Below, piece by piece: positions 1-11,778 of a stretch of 64,000 nt of DNA. Numbering within the stretch: position 1 is the stretch's first letter; each line of letters begins with the position of its first letter. The notes below the pieces were generated by a model. The model did no database searches, had not been told where the DNA came from, and saw nothing but the letters and a program-made list of their open reading frames with translations. Source of the DNA: Dendrobium chrysotoxum (taxonomy: Eukaryota; Streptophyta; Magnoliopsida; Asparagales; Orchidaceae); assembly GCA_019925795.1 (NCBI GenBank), contig CM034315.1, forward strand, positions 22,735,867 through 22,799,866, read 5' to 3'. The translations under genes were made by a program, and so were the position numbers.

Positions 1-499
1 TGTGATTCTCATGTTATCATTGCATCTCTTCCTACCTAAGATTCTATCACTGAATATAGTCATCCACTTTTAGTTCTAGCTTGACGAAGTTCTTGAACCA
101 CTCATCTTGAGAATAATTTAGTGTAGCAAATAGAATAAGTGGGTTCCCCTTCTTTTTTTACCTCCTATACACCATTGCTCTTTGTTGTCCTATTCACCTC
201 CCTATAAATGATGAAAGGAGTGGTCCATGAAGGTAGAATGGATGTGGTTGGGTGATTGAGGGTAGGTGATGTTACACTTGGCTTTTAAGACATATGTAAT
301 GACGTGTCTTAAGGTTAGGTTTTACTTTCAATTGAGCTCTAGGGTGCCTAATGGTGGTGAGATTTTCTATATACCACATTAAAAGATTAGCCACATTAAA
401 TTGGGTTTCAATTAAGCATTAGTAGATCACAATGGATAGAAGTGAGGTAATGTTAATCTTATCACCAACTTTAGGGATGAGAGTTTATTGAAGAACATG
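1..499. other. Unrecognised AT-rich sequence
   Basis: I see no convincing ORF, RNA gene or repeat. It may be the 3' continuation of the old minus-strand Sirevirus, but no match could be established. Confidence 0.3.
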
Positions 500-1000
500 C
501 TAGATAACATAAAAATTCAACACGATCATGCTAGCTAATGACTGGTAATGGTTAAGTGATGGATTCCTAAGAGTCATTTTCATTGAAGTCGAATTATAAT
601 AAAGGTCAACACTAGGATTTTGAGGTGCTACACCAGTATTAAAGATGTGGAGGTATTCATACAAATCTTGATCTATTATGGTTATAAATATCCCATACAC
701 TTGGGAGTACATGGCTGTCCTTTTCGTGTTAATTCTAAGGTTTGTGAAAAATTCCAAGGGTAATTTTGGAGTGTTAGGAGAATATTAGGGACATAAGAAA
801 TTAAAGGATGTATCTACAAAGAGATCATATATTTGGTATGATGGACTCTCCTAGATGACCACCTTGGTGATAGTGGTAGATGCCTCCTTATATCTTTGTA
901 GGCTTCTTCATCCTCTTTCATTCAAGACCAGTCATTTTTTCCATCTTTAGAGGAAATTCCCATTATCCAAGCTCTTTTACTTTCCTTAGAAGAGAGGGTG
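500..1000 (-). pseudogene. Sirevirus env-like ORF remnant (old copy)
   Basis: The minus strand keeps an 85-codon open stretch at 757-500, with further decayed coding sequence upstream to about 1000. It aligns by eye with the env-like ORF at 47379-47816: both share an F-x-x/A-N-L/M core, a T-A-M/I-S/Y-S step, then I-T-x-x-D-L-x-E-Y-L/V-H, and an upstream E-E-A-Y motif. It lies downstream of the RNase H remnant at 1520-2170, as expected for the extra ORF that many Sireviruses carry after pol. The protein's function is unknown in the family. Several stops and indels make this copy dead. The boundary toward 500 and below is not defined. Confidence 0.5.
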
Positions 1001-1049
1001 TCTTTAGAATTCTTAACATAAGAGAGATCAAGAGACAAGTAAAGAGTGC

Positions 1050-1450
1050 GTAAAAAATGGTAAGTCTTAACCCTATTTATATAATTTCACCTCTAATAAA
1101 TTATATAATACGATATGGATTGTATAGTATGAAGCTTAATATGATAGATCATCCTGATGGCTTTTTAATATCTATTTTGATTTACTTAATCATACTCTAT
1201 GATAAGACTTGTACAATATGATTTTGGACTTTTTGATCATCCAAATAACTATTCTAAATGGCTAGTTAACTAAGTTAACTTGTATAGTATTAAGTAAATC
1301 AGATAGTACAAAATTTTCTATAGTTTGTTCTAAATAGTTATTGTGTTGACCAAAATATCATACAATGGTGCATGTGTTTATAGTACAAAATGATTTGTAT
1401 CTATTTTTTAATCCTTTCTTATTTTTGGTGAACAAAAACCTTCTAACACA
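1050..1450 (-). repeat. Post-pol spacer of old Sirevirus with decayed GTAC palindromes
   Basis: Between the RNase H and env-like remnants lie degenerate forms of the LTR palindrome such as TATAGTATGA and TACGATATGG. The young plus-strand copy has the same arrangement: intact CGTACTGTACGAT units at 46910-46940 between pol and the env-like ORF. Noncoding. Confidence 0.4.
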
Positions 1451-1519
1451 TGTAATCACATCACCATATAAAAATACATCAAAAAATTATGATCACATCT
1501 CAATATGAATGCATCACAA

Positions 1520-2170
1520 ACATATAAACCAATTCAGCACAAAGGTCTAGGCATCTAGATTTATCATTCCTAATCTAGTTTTGAGTGCAATAAATCTCTC
1601 TTAATTGCATGCCTTTATAAAAATATGTGCTAAATTCTTTTTTGTATCCATAAATTGAATATCAAAATTGCCCTTAAATTTATGATCTACAATGAAATGA
1701 TGTCCAACATATATAAGCTTTGTATGTGAATAGTGAATTAGATTTATCATGACCTAAATAGCACTACTATTATCACAAATAATTTGGATGGTGCCCACAT
1801 GTAGGCTAAAATTAAGAATTTGTTGCTTTAGCCACAAGACTTGGGTAACACAGCTTCTATATCAATATGATCTACGTTTACAATGAATAGGGCTGCAAAT
1901 TTTTATTTTTTGTTTGACTAGGAATTTAGTGAATGTTCAACAAATTGGCATGTTCCTAATGTTCTTTTATGTCAACTTATATCCTACAAAATTAGAATCT
2001 AAATATTCTACTAACTCAAATGGCATGTTATTCCTAGGATACTATATATTGAGGCTAGGTGTTCATATGAGATATCAAAGAATCCTTTTTACTACTATCA
2101 AGTGTGATTCCTTAGGAATAACTTGATATTATGCACATATAATGGGAGTTAGATACAAATTTTCTAAGCT
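1520..2170 (-). pseudogene. Ty1/copia (Sirevirus) RT C-terminus and RNase H remnant
   Basis: Translating the minus strand gives the family signatures P-K-E-S-H-L-x-x-V-K-R-I-L, S-C-V-T-Q-V-L-W-L-K-Q-Q, C-D-N-S-S-A-I and H-H-F-I-x-D-H. These line up with the RNase H part of the plus-strand copy at 46140-46726. The frame is broken by stops and at least one indel. An intact element would have RNase H removing the RNA template during reverse transcription. The order on the minus strand (gag, then RT/RNase H) is correct, but integrase and most of RT are missing, so this is an internally deleted relic. Confidence 0.75.
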
Positions 2171-2199
2171 CTATGAACTCTTTTCTTAACTCTATATTT

Positions 2200-3010
2200 G
2201 CTAGGCTTTTCTTTTGTTTCTTCTACTTTTCACCTTTTCCTAAGCCTTATCATTTTGTGATTGACTCTTCAGATTATGTCATTCCCACTTTTGATGTGAC
2301 GAGCTTTTACATTCAAAATAAATTATGTCAGATGAAACCTTATTGAATGTTTTATCTCCTCCCTTTATGTTATCAATGTATATTTTTTCTTGTTCTTCAG
2401 AAAGGTTCTAAACTACTTGGTCATTAGTGTTATGTCCACATCATCAATACTTTCTGGGTCACTTTTATCAATTTGATCCACCATTAATGCTATTACTTTG
2501 TCTTTATTCTTTTCTCCTATATTAGCCTACCTTTTTCTAACTTTCTATTTCATAAGCTATTAATGAACTAAGCAAATGATCAAGAAATGAAATTATTAAA
2601 TCCTTGAATTTAAAAATAGCTGTCACCTTGGCATTCCAAGAGTTTGACATGCATCCATGTAAGTTATTAACCTTTTCAACATTGGTAAATTCCCTACCTA
2701 AAGCATATAATGAAGTAATAATTTTGGTAAAATGTGTATGCATGTCTAAAATAGTTTCATTTCATTGCACGCAAGAAAATTTTATAGTCATGAAATAAAT
2801 TTTTCATGTAGGTTTATTTCACTTCCTTGTTTCTTCATGCGTTACACACAACCTATCCCAACCTTTTTTTAATAGTACAAGTACTAGCACTTATGTAATG
2901 TTCAAATTTCAAGGCATAGAAAAAATAATTTAAGTATTTAGAATTCAACTATGCAAACTCCCTTTACTCAACTTTTCATTCATTGAATGGGGGTTCAGTC
3001 TTTATGCTAT
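2200..3010 (-). pseudogene. Sirevirus gag remnant
   Basis: A 68-codon open stretch at 2743-2537 carries T-S-L-Y-A-L-G-R-E-F-T-N-V-E-K-V-N and S-L-I-A-Y-E. These match T-S-L-H-A-L-G-R-E-L-T-N-A-E-K-V-N and S-L-I-A-Y-E of the plus-strand gag. Further upstream (about 2990) an E-K-L-S-K-G-S-L-H-S stretch matches the E-R-E-L-A-Q-L-N region. Near 2290 a degenerate K-A-R-H-I-K-S piece is what is left of the zinc knuckle. Gag would form the virus-like particle. The fragment lies next to an LTR remnant (3255-5095) in the expected order. Confidence 0.7.
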
Positions 3011-3254
3011 TTTCTACTCTATGGAGTGGTTTGTACCCTACTTGTATTAAGTTTCACATCCTATAGTCTATGCATTGTATGAAAGTGGCCATACACACTT
3101 TCCAAAATTCATATGGGATATTATCAAATAGTGGCAGTCAGGTAATCAATTACCCTTCTAACTTATTCCTATTTTCACAATGTTCCATAGAAATATATAC
3201 TTGAGGTGTCAAAACTTGTCTAGCAAGTAACCACTCTGATTCTAATTAAAAGGG

Positions 3255-5095
3255 CATAGTACACATGAGATGGAAGAGGGTGAATTGTTGTTTCTCCTAA
3301 AAAATTGGTAATTATGCGAAAGTCTTTAAAGAAAAGCACCAATTTCTCCTCTTTTACAAAATATTGAAAATAAAATTACTTTTATTAGAAAGAATTGTAT
3401 ATAAAAATAATCTTTTAAAATGAAGCACCAAAATCATAGAATAAAGAAAATAATATTTTTTTTTATTTTTTTCTTTTAATAAGATCAAAAGAAAGACAAA
3501 TGATCACTAGTTATATTTTTAATATGAATTCTAATAATGATATCACTATTGAGAATAAATAATAATTTCCAAGAAAATAAAAAATGTAAGTAAGAATGGG
3601 CAAACAATGTATACTGGTTTGGCCAACTTGGCCTACGTCCACCTTTTAGGTCTTCTCTTTAGGATTTCCATTAGTACTCTCTCCTTTTACTGTCAGTAAA
3701 CTGAAGAAGCCTCTCTCCTTAATAGAGTAATGTAGAAAAACTTGCATGTTCTTCTCCTAAAAAAAGCCTTTAAACCCTAGCCTCCCAGATATGATTCATG
3801 ACTGACACAAGGCCTCTCTAAGATCTTCATAGCCCTTATAACAAGAAACTTCAAAGCTCTTCACCATGAACTTTGGCTTTAAGCCAAAGGAATAAAGGAT
3901 ATGATTGGAAAAACAACTAGGTGAATATCTCACAAAAAATCTAAGAACCATCTCAAAAAATTTCTCATGCTTTTCAAATTGCTTCTCTCTCAATCCTCCC
4001 CAAAACCTTTTGTAAAACTATGAAAAATTTCTCTCAAAGATCTCAAGAACTCTCTAAATCTCTAAAAACAATCCAAATTTTTAAAAAACTCATTAGGGAT
4101 TTTTAAAGGTTAGGTATTTATAGGGTGGCTCGAAAAGAGACCCTAAAAATGTTGATTATTGAAATTATTAGACTGCTCATATAATTTGATTAGGAGTTTG
4201 TATAATATGATTAGTTCGACCAGCTTGAAACCTAAAAAATCATTATATGTTTTATCAAACTATATGAGTTATATTGTACAATTTGATTAGTTCATTTTCC
4301 TATACCCGGATATTGGATCGAACTGTATAATTAACTTTATACCAACATGCTCTCAATAGGTTTGGTTTATATGACATAGTTCATATGCACTATAAATTTT
4401 TACAATTATTTCCTTAGATCCTTGGATACTCGATAAGTAAACATTATATATAATCATACAATATGGTACAAAATGTGCATCATAATTTTTAAAATTTTGA
4501 ATGTATCTATTTAAGAAAATAACATATAAATGGTAGGATTAATATAAATATAACTAATAGTACTATCTAATCTTGGTTGTACAATATGATTAGTTTAAGA
4601 AAACTTATTTATATTTTCTATTAATTAATACAAATTTTTTTTTTTTTTGAAATTACCCTTATGCCACATATATCGTATAGAATGTACTAGGTTGTACAAT
4701 ACCATCTACATTAAATCAAGTATTTTAATTAACTTTCAGTTTTTCTTATTTTTATTCTATGTTAATCTTGTATGTGTGTGCATGGTTGTTTAGAAAATCA
4801 TATACCTATCACAATTATAAGAAGACTCAAAATTTAAAAAAAAAAATTCTTTTGTTTGATGTCATTATTAGTTTAATCTAGTTTGATCACACTTTCATGA
4901 TTGTCGTGTAGCATGTGTCCAACCACATCTAACCTTTTTTATCTAATTATCTAAGATTTTACTTTAGACAAAAAGATATATGCTCACATATATTCATTAG
5001 CCTAATTATCACAACTAATAATACTTATTATCATAAAAAACCTAATTATCTCACCATGCTCATGGGGTCTAACTTATTAAGCATGAGTTGGTGAC
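3255..5095 (-). repeat. Old Sirevirus LTR (copy 1)
   Basis: In plus-strand order it has the family landmarks: GAGGGTGAATTG at 3279, the conserved CCTACGTCCAC box at 3631, a CTCTCCTTTTACTGTCA box, a TATA box (rc CCCTATAAATACC, about 4107-4125), decayed GTAC palindromes (for example TGTACAATATGATTAG), and the GTGTGTGCATGGTTG box near 4770. The same order is seen in the solo LTR at 36266-38246. Heavily mutated, so old. The ends are approximate. Confidence 0.65.
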
Positions 5096-5099
5096 ATCT

Positions 5100-5980
5100 T
5101 CTTCAACTTAGAATCTCAATCAGAGTTAGCCCAAAAAGCACTGTGGGGTTTTTTTTACCCTTTTTACTTTCTTATTTTCCTTAGCCTTGTCTTCTTATGG
5201 TGGATTTTTTAAATTGGGATATTACCTCATAATGTGACTTGATATTTTACATTCAAAATATTTAGTATTAGATGGAGCTTTATTAAACTTTTAACTTTAC
5301 CCTTTGATTTATCATTGTGCCATCTTTGCTTGTTTTTTAGGAAGGTTTTGAATTGCTTGGTCATCAATGATATATTTCATCATCAATACCTTTTGGATCA
5401 TTGCTATTATTTTCATCCACTTACAGAGCAATACTTTTCTCTTTTTCCTTTTCACCTATATCAGCATTCCTTTTGCTTGGATGTTATTAATGAACCATAC
5501 AAATGATCAAAGGAATAAGCAATTAAATCCTTAAATTCATCACATTGGTATCTCAAGATTCTAGCAAACTTTTAAGCATTTTATTAATCTTTTTTTAACT
5601 TTGGTAAAGTCTTTATAGAAAGCATATAATGAATTAATAATTTTGGTAAAATATGTACATGTTAAAAATAGTTTCAATTGGTAGCATGCAGAAGAATTCA
5701 TAGTCATATAATAGAATATTTATTTCAGGATTATTTTACCTCATTTGTTATTTCATATGCTGTGCACAATCTATCCTAAATTTCTTTTACCATAGTGCAA
5801 CTAGAAACATGCATATAGGCATTAGATTTTTAAACAAAATAAAAATAAAAATTTAAGCATTTAAAATTGAGCTATGTAGACTCCCTTTCCTCAAAATTTC
5901 ATTCATTGAATGAAAGTTTAATTTTTATGTTGTTTTCTACTCCATATATAGGGTCTTGAATTCCTGTGTCCTTAAAATAT
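5100..5980 (-). pseudogene. Second Sirevirus gag remnant
   Basis: The minus strand reads T-N-E-V-K followed by a degenerate L-L-H-D-Y region near 5700-5760, matching the plus-strand gag. The stretch 5330-5400 parallels 2380-2460 of the first gag remnant, base by base with many substitutions. It sits between two LTR pieces (3255-5095 and about 6090-6613). No long open frame survives. Confidence 0.55.
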
Positions 5981-6089
5981 TATAATTATTTTTGTGGATG
6001 CATCAAACATAAATTTTCAAATTTTTATGAAACAATGAATAGTGTACTATTTTCTTTGATGAAACATATATCAGAGGTTTCTTTTTCAA

Positions 6090-6613
6090 GAAATATGCAT
6101 CAAAGAGATAAATAAAAGCTATTTCTTTTCTTTAAAAAAATATTTTTTAATGTTATTTAGTAAGCTTCAAGTGAGGTAATTTTTCATAACTAATCATACA
6201 TCTAAGATAAAATAAATTAAGATTCTATAGTTTGTTATCCAACAATGATTCACAATCTAGCATTGATCACATACAAAATAGTGAAAGAAAATAATGTGTA
6301 GAAAAATAAAAATAAAAGGTAAAATACACAAACTAATAAAGTGTAGAAAATTAAAAAATAATTGTGAAATAATGTAATGTGCCTATGTGGCTTCATGTCT
6401 TTAATTTAAGCTAATCATGCTTTTTTTGCTTGTCCATTGTGTGTGTCCAACATCATTTGTCCTTCATCTATTGATTTATATAAAATGTTAGCTTAAATAA
6501 AAAATATATCTACACACATACATTCATTAACTTAATTATTACTACTAATAATATTTGTGAACATCGAAACCCTCGTAATCTCATTAGGCTTATGGGGTCC
6601 AACACTATTTAGC
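6090..6613 (-). repeat. Truncated old Sirevirus LTR (copy 2)
   Basis: The stretch 6430-6613 repeats 4900-5090 in direct orientation: a GTGTCCAAC box, ACATTCATTA, ACTACTAATAATA, CTCATTAGGCTTATGGGGTC. It ends CCAACA, like the CAACA end of the solo LTR at 38246. The other end is poorly defined. Together with copy 1 it gives an LTR-gag-LTR-gag-RNase H order on the minus strand. Confidence 0.45.
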
Positions 6614-6649
6614 CTCTATCAAAAGTCATGCTATTGTCTTCTTCTACAT

Positions 6650-7198
6650 TTTTATGAGATTACATATGGCCCTAGTTTATATTAATTAGGTCCTCCTTTC
6701 AGTCGTTCCTAGAGGCCATGATGAGCTTCTTCTTTGTCCTAGTTTTGTTCTTCTTCTTCACAATCCCTTATCATCAACTTTTAATTAATATAAGTAGTGT
6801 TGGTGACTAAAATATTGTTAGTATAAGATGAAAATATTGCAAAAAGCGAAGGTAATCCCATTGTAGATTGTTGCATTGGATTGGAGGTTGTTATGTTCCG
6901 AAAGAAGAGAATGTATTATGGAATGAGTTAATTACCTAGTAGTTGATTCCATCCCATATTAAATGACAGTCATTGATCATGGGGGATACATTGAAGTAGA
7001 AATTGGAGCTAAAATTGATGGACGTACATTCCACAAGTTTTCTTGCATGTCACCTTAGATTTCCTCTCTTTCACATCGATTATCATATAAGAGATCCATG
7101 GAAGTGGTTTAGTACAGTTCATAATCATCATTCCTCTATACTTAATAAATTGATATTAAGAATCATCCCACAAGCACATCTTCCATCATTCTCATAGA
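6650..7198 (-). pseudogene. Decayed PMD-associated sequence, part 1
   Basis: The segment 6690-6810 parallels 29590-29720: GTCCTC, CAGTCGTTCC, CATGATGAGCTTCTTCTTTG, TTTTGTTCTTCTTCTTCACAAT. The second copy lies just downstream of a readable plant-mobile-domain fragment, so this is probably the same gene-like sequence in worse condition. It is interrupted at 7198/7199 by a CACTA element and appears to resume at 8417. No usable frame remains. Confidence 0.4.
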
Positions 7199-8413
7199 CA
7201 CTATAGGAAAATGACTAATTTCGAAAGAATTTTTTGTCAAAAAATGGCAAATTTTCGTCGAAAAAATATGTTTTCTTTAGATTTACAAAAAGTTTTTAGT
7301 TGGTAAAGCAGCATCGAAAAATAATTACTGGCTAAAAAATCAATATTGGGAAAAATTTTATTTACCTTGAATTCAAGCTCTTCCTTCTCTACCTCATTTT
7401 TCTAATCCACTCCACAAACCCGTTGCTCGCAAACCAACCAAACTCCGACCCAGGCTACTCAATCTGAGAGAACCTAAAACCGGCCACGGACCCACCGACT
7501 CACCAACCTGCTAACACTTACCGGCCCGCCAACCCCCATGCAAAACAAGCCAGCCAGCCCACCTACTACATGCCGATGCATGACGACCAACCAACTAGGC
7601 ATTCCGCTTTCAGCCAACCCCTGACCGGCTGTAAAGCTTTCCGTACCTTTTTTGTTTTATAGAACAAAATCAAGCCTCTAAAAATTATGTGGGACTAAAC
7701 TTTTCCTGATTTTTCCTCAGGCATGCTACAGAGGAGAGAGAAGCCGGCCAAGCTGTTTATTTTCATCCAATAACGGGAGATTTACACCCAAAAATGGACC
7801 TTATTTTGGGCCAAACAATTTAAAAATAATAATTAATTAATTTAATTTAATTTAATTTAATTTGATAATAAATTATTAAATTAGTTAATTTAATTTTAAA
7901 ATATTAATTTTTAAAACTATTTAAAAAATTTCTTAAATTATTTAATTAGTTAATTTAAATTGACAATAATTATTAGATCAATTTTATTTTATTCAATTTA
8001 AAAAAATTTAATTTGATAATAAATTATTAAATTATTTAGTTTAATTTAACACTGTCTATTAAATTAGTTAATTAATTTTTTTAAATTTGTTAATTTAACT
8101 TACTAATAATTATTAAAACTATTTATGTAATTTAAATAAGTTAATTTAACTTTCCAATAATTATTAAAACTATTTAAAATTATAAATGTTTGATTATTTC
8201 CAAGAAAATTTGAAATTTTTTCATAAATTTGCCAAAAATTCGTTAGGAAAATTTCATCTAAAATTAATCAAAAGTCTGTCAAAAATCCACCAGAAATTTT
8301 TTGAAAATATTTCATCGAGAATCTACAGAAAATTCATCAAAAAATCTATCAGAATTTGAAGCAAAAATCTTTTGCCAAAAACTCCTTTGGAAATTTGCAT
8401 TTTTTAAGTAGTG
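7199..8413. mobile_element. Non-autonomous CACTA (En/Spm-like) DNA transposon
   Basis: It starts with CACTATAGGAAAA and ends with TTTTTAAGTAGTG, so both ends carry the CACTA/TAGTG terminus. A perfect 3-bp target duplication AGA flanks it (7196-7198 and 8414-8416), as CACTA elements make. Both subterminal regions are full of short repeats resembling TTTCGTCGAAAA, CATCGAAAAAT and TTTGCCAAAAATTCG, the usual transposase-binding zone. The 1,215-bp body has no transposase ORF. It has a GC-rich patch (7420-7640) and an AT block with TTTAA repeats (7820-8170). It would depend on transposase from elsewhere. Confidence 0.88.
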
Positions 8414-8416
8414 AGA

Positions 8417-8880
8417 ATAGTTACAATATACTATCCAGTATCTTTTATATTTATTTATGAGTGCACTACATGAGAATAATTAAAATTTTAAGCAAGAAAT
8501 TGTGGTACACTGTCAATTTCGTGGGCTCCAAAAGTAATAAACAATTGCATATGGGATATTTTGAGAATATGCATGTCTTTTAAATCATCAATATTATCAC
8601 ATTAGAGCTTTATATTATTTATTGGGACCTCCCTATCCCTATGCCTTTTCCACCTTTATTCTCAACTATTAGTATTTTTATTTAAAAATAGAACAAATTA
8701 CATATACACATAATTACGTTTGACTATATCTAAATTATTTTTCTGATGGGTCATTGGGATATGGTACATGTAAGATTGGTCATCCTACATGCAACTAATT
8801 CTAAGACTAAACTTATAATATATATTTATCTTGCTAGGCTTAGCAACTTCTTTGAGTTTCATGCAAAAAAGTACTAATAC
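8417..8880 (-). pseudogene. Decayed PMD-like coding remnant, part 2
   Basis: The segment 8760-8880 aligns with 30165-30310: GTACATGTAAGATTGGTCATCCTACATGCAA compares with the same stretch in the better copy, which reads L-H-V-G-Q-P-I-L-H-V on the minus strand. Stops and indels are frequent here. It is the continuation of 6650-7198 across the CACTA insertion. The adjacent 8888 boundary is a Sirevirus PBS. Confidence 0.45.
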
Positions 8881-8887
8881 TAAAGTT

Positions 8888-8901
8888 CTCAGATACCACT
8901 T
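8888..8901 (-). other. Sirevirus primer-binding site
   Basis: The plus strand reads TCTCAGATACCACT. Its complement is close to TGGTATCAGAGC, complementary to the 3' end of initiator methionine tRNA. It abuts the LTR that follows, as expected for a minus-strand element. Confidence 0.6.
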
Positions 8902-10628
8902 TAAAGAGTTGGTATTTTAAAAACTTTTCTTTTACTTGAAAATTAAATCGGAGATATGTGCGAAGGCTTTAAGAAAAAGTTTAAAACCAAAAGTAAGAAA
9001 TACAATATTTTTGCTTTTTTTTTCAAACTCCTAGGAAATATTCCTTTTTTTTTTGTTTTTATCTTTTAAGCAAGATTTTAATCATGAAATTTTGAAACTC
9101 AACATTTGTAAAGATCAACCAAATAACCAAAGTGCATGAAAATAAATTTAAGGAAGTAAGTGCAGGAAAGTAAGAATACATAAACTAGATTTATAGTGGT
9201 TTGATCGAATCGACCTACATCCACTCTCAAAAGGTCCACCTCTTTTGATATTGCACTAACTCATGCTCTTTGACACTCAACCAGGTGGAGAAACCTTTCT
9301 CCCTAGAGAATGACCTTTACAGACTTTTCTGACCCCAAAGAATCTCCCTTCTTTTGCCTCCCGGTCTGGTGGAGATGCTGCTCCCACCTTCAGCTCCCCG
9401 CTACGGCGGAGATGCTACTCCCTCCTTTTGTTCCTTGATGCAATGGATATGACACTCCCTCCTTTCGCCTCCTGTCTAAGTGTTGATGCCACTCCCTCCT
9501 TTAGCTCCTCGCTATGGTAGAGATGCCATCTGCTAGCCTCCTTGGCTAGTAAGTCATTTACCTACAGACTTTTTCTAGAGCTCTTCTCCAAGAGCTCCAC
9601 AACTACAACGTGGATGACCCAAGGTGTAGGTTAACCAAAATAACCATATGAATCCCCTCATGTCCCTTGACCCCCTCATGGAAAAGCTCCCTTAACCTCA
9701 CCTTTTCTCTCCCCCTAAGTGGTTTGGACTCTCACACAAGCAAGGAGACTCCACTCTCCTAATGTCAAGCACTCTCCCTAGAAAATGTTCTCTGTTACTC
9801 AACTTTAGACTCTCAAGCCTCTGTTGAAAGAATTAAAAGTGGGATATTTAACTTAAACCTTAATTTTAAATTTAACTACTCTAATTGTATATTATGACAT
9901 TTGAATTGTACTATTTGATTAGTTCAATACCCATCTTAATCATCCTATATGATGTACAGTAGTATAATATGATTAGTTATATCTAATCATAGATCATCCG
10001 GGATGAACCAAGGTTTGGCCAAGGAGCTCTTTGTTAGATTGTCTTATGTGATATGTATCATATAGTATGATCAGTAATTAAGATTTGATCTAAATTTGAT
10101 TACTTAATCTACAGGATTAAATTAGGTAATATTCATCAATGTTTGTACAACAAAATTAGTTTAAATTTCAAATTTCAAAATTATCTAATTTTGGTAATAA
10201 AAATTTGATGGCGGGGTTTTATCAAAATAGCCTGTAGATTAGTTATAATTTAATTTTAATTATTTTATCAAATTAAATATTTTAATTAACTTTTTGATTT
10301 AACAAATTATATAGTATGATTTGGATCATATAGTATGATTAATAACAAAAATTTTAAGTATTTAATTTTTATTCAACCCTTGTGTGTGTGTGTGTGTGTA
10401 CATGGCTATATTTCCAACATACACATAATACATAAAATGACTCAAGAAAATTTAAAAGTACAAGTATTTTGAATCTTGAATATTCAAATTTACTCGATGT
10501 ATGCTGTACCTAAAATGATTAGTGACACACATGATAAACATAGAATGTATAAAGTAAGAATAAATAAATGATCATTCAATAATATTTGTAATGATTAAAA
10601 TATAAGGTCAGACTCATGGATTTCAATA
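8902..10628 (-). repeat. Old Sirevirus LTR (copy 3)
   Basis: It follows a PBS and carries the family boxes: CTACATCCACTC at 9212, TATTGCACTA at 9250, a degenerate array of about 38 bp built on CTCCCTCCTTTxGCTCC and GxTxxxGTGGAGATGCxxCTCC (9355-9540), decayed palindromes such as TGTACAGTAGTATAATATGATTAG (compare the intact unit), (TG)n plus CATGGCT at 10381, and a terminal GGATTTCAATA near 10628 that compares with GGATTTCAACA of the solo LTR. No internal region remains beside the PBS. Confidence 0.65.
10381..10399. repeat. (TG)n microsatellite
   Basis: Nine to ten TG units followed by TACATGGCT. It sits at the place where other copies of this LTR have a shorter GTGTGTGTGCATGGTTG box, so it is a local expansion inside the LTR. 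Confidence 0.85.
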
Positions 10629-10879
10629 ATCTTCTCCTTTTTGATGATGGTAAATATTGTTGGTTAAAATTTAAATTTACAAGTTTTATACTTAATTTCC
10701 CGTTAAGTTCTCCCTCTCACTAACTGATTTTCTTAAAATTAATAGGGAAAATATTTGAATTTGAATTTTTTATTTTTTTATTTTAATTATTATTAGTTTT
10801 TGAATTAATAGTTTTTAACACATATTTTTTATTTAATTATTTTAAAAAAAATTTAAAAAACTTTTCTTATGTTTATTAA

Positions 10880-11035
10880 GAAGGAATCCTATTGGCAACG
10901 ATAAGTGATTCTATTGGTGGCAAGAAGGGATTCTATTAGTGGAGAGAAGGGATTCTTTTGATAGTGAAAAGAGATTCTATTGACAAAGAGAATGGATTTT
11001 ATTGATGGCAAGAAGGGATTCCATTATTTGTTGGT
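10880..11035. repeat. 22-23-bp degenerate tandem repeat
   Basis: About seven units of GGATTCTATTGGTGGCAAGAAG with substitutions follow each other from GGAATCCTATTGGCAACG to GGGATTCCATT. It lies at the upstream side of a gypsy-like LTR remnant. Confidence 0.75.
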
Positions 11036-11656
11036 ATATATTGAGAATTAAGGCCTGAGAGTGACAATATGAAATGTCAGTCAGTCTTAGTATGGTTTTA
11101 GTAGTTATTTAAATGCTTATTAAAATTCAACATTTATATCTATTTCAGTTTCAACTTTTCTTATAATGCTTAAGTTTATTATCTTGGTATTTTTAACTCT
11201 TTTGGTTAGAGTTATTGATTTGTGTTTTAGGCTACGGTAGCCTACTGAGTTGTGTTATTATACTCGTGCTTTTGTTTTCATTTTTAAGTTAGAAAAAGGG
11301 TAAGGAGTGAGCTAAGTAGTTTTGATATCAAGCACTTATATGTGTTGTTTGTAGGTATATTTTTTGATTAGTTTTTTTTACATGCTTGGCTTTTATTATT
11401 ATTGTACTTTTCTACTGCCAAGTGCTGTTGTTGAAAGACCTTAGATTGTACATATATTTTTGGATGATATATAAATAAAATAATTTTTAAGATTCAGTAG
11501 TCTTCCACTTTATATTATATTTAGTAGTGGCTTTGTGTTGCATATAAATTGAAAGTATAGTGTTTTAGCACTTCTACATCATAATCTTGGGGTCCATTTC
11601 TACTTCTCTCTACGATCGGGCATGGTATGACTTAGGAGGTTGGGTCAGGTCGCAAC
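11036..11656 (+). repeat. Tekay-like Ty3/gypsy LTR remnant
   Basis: The order GCCTACTGAGTTGTGTTATTA, a purine-rich GGGTAAGGAGTGAG box and a terminal GGTTGGGTCAGGTCGCAACA parallels GCCTGCTGAGCTGTTATA, GGGAAAGGGAAGGAG and GGTTGGGGTGTGACA at 40228-40608. This is typical of Del/Tekay LTR ends. No PBS follows. The left boundary is a guess. Confidence 0.4.
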
Positions 11657-11722
11657 AATATTTCTCCCTATTCTTCCAGATTAAATTGTGCTCTCTCTCT
11701 CCGCATAAGGCTGTAACCTATA

Positions 11723-11726
<4 letters not shown>

Positions 11727-11776
<50 letters not shown>
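11727..11776. repeat. (CT)25 microsatellite
   Basis: An uninterrupted CT run of about 50 bp. The open frame across it is a repeat artefact. Confidence 0.95.
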
Positions 11777-11778
<2 letters not shown>

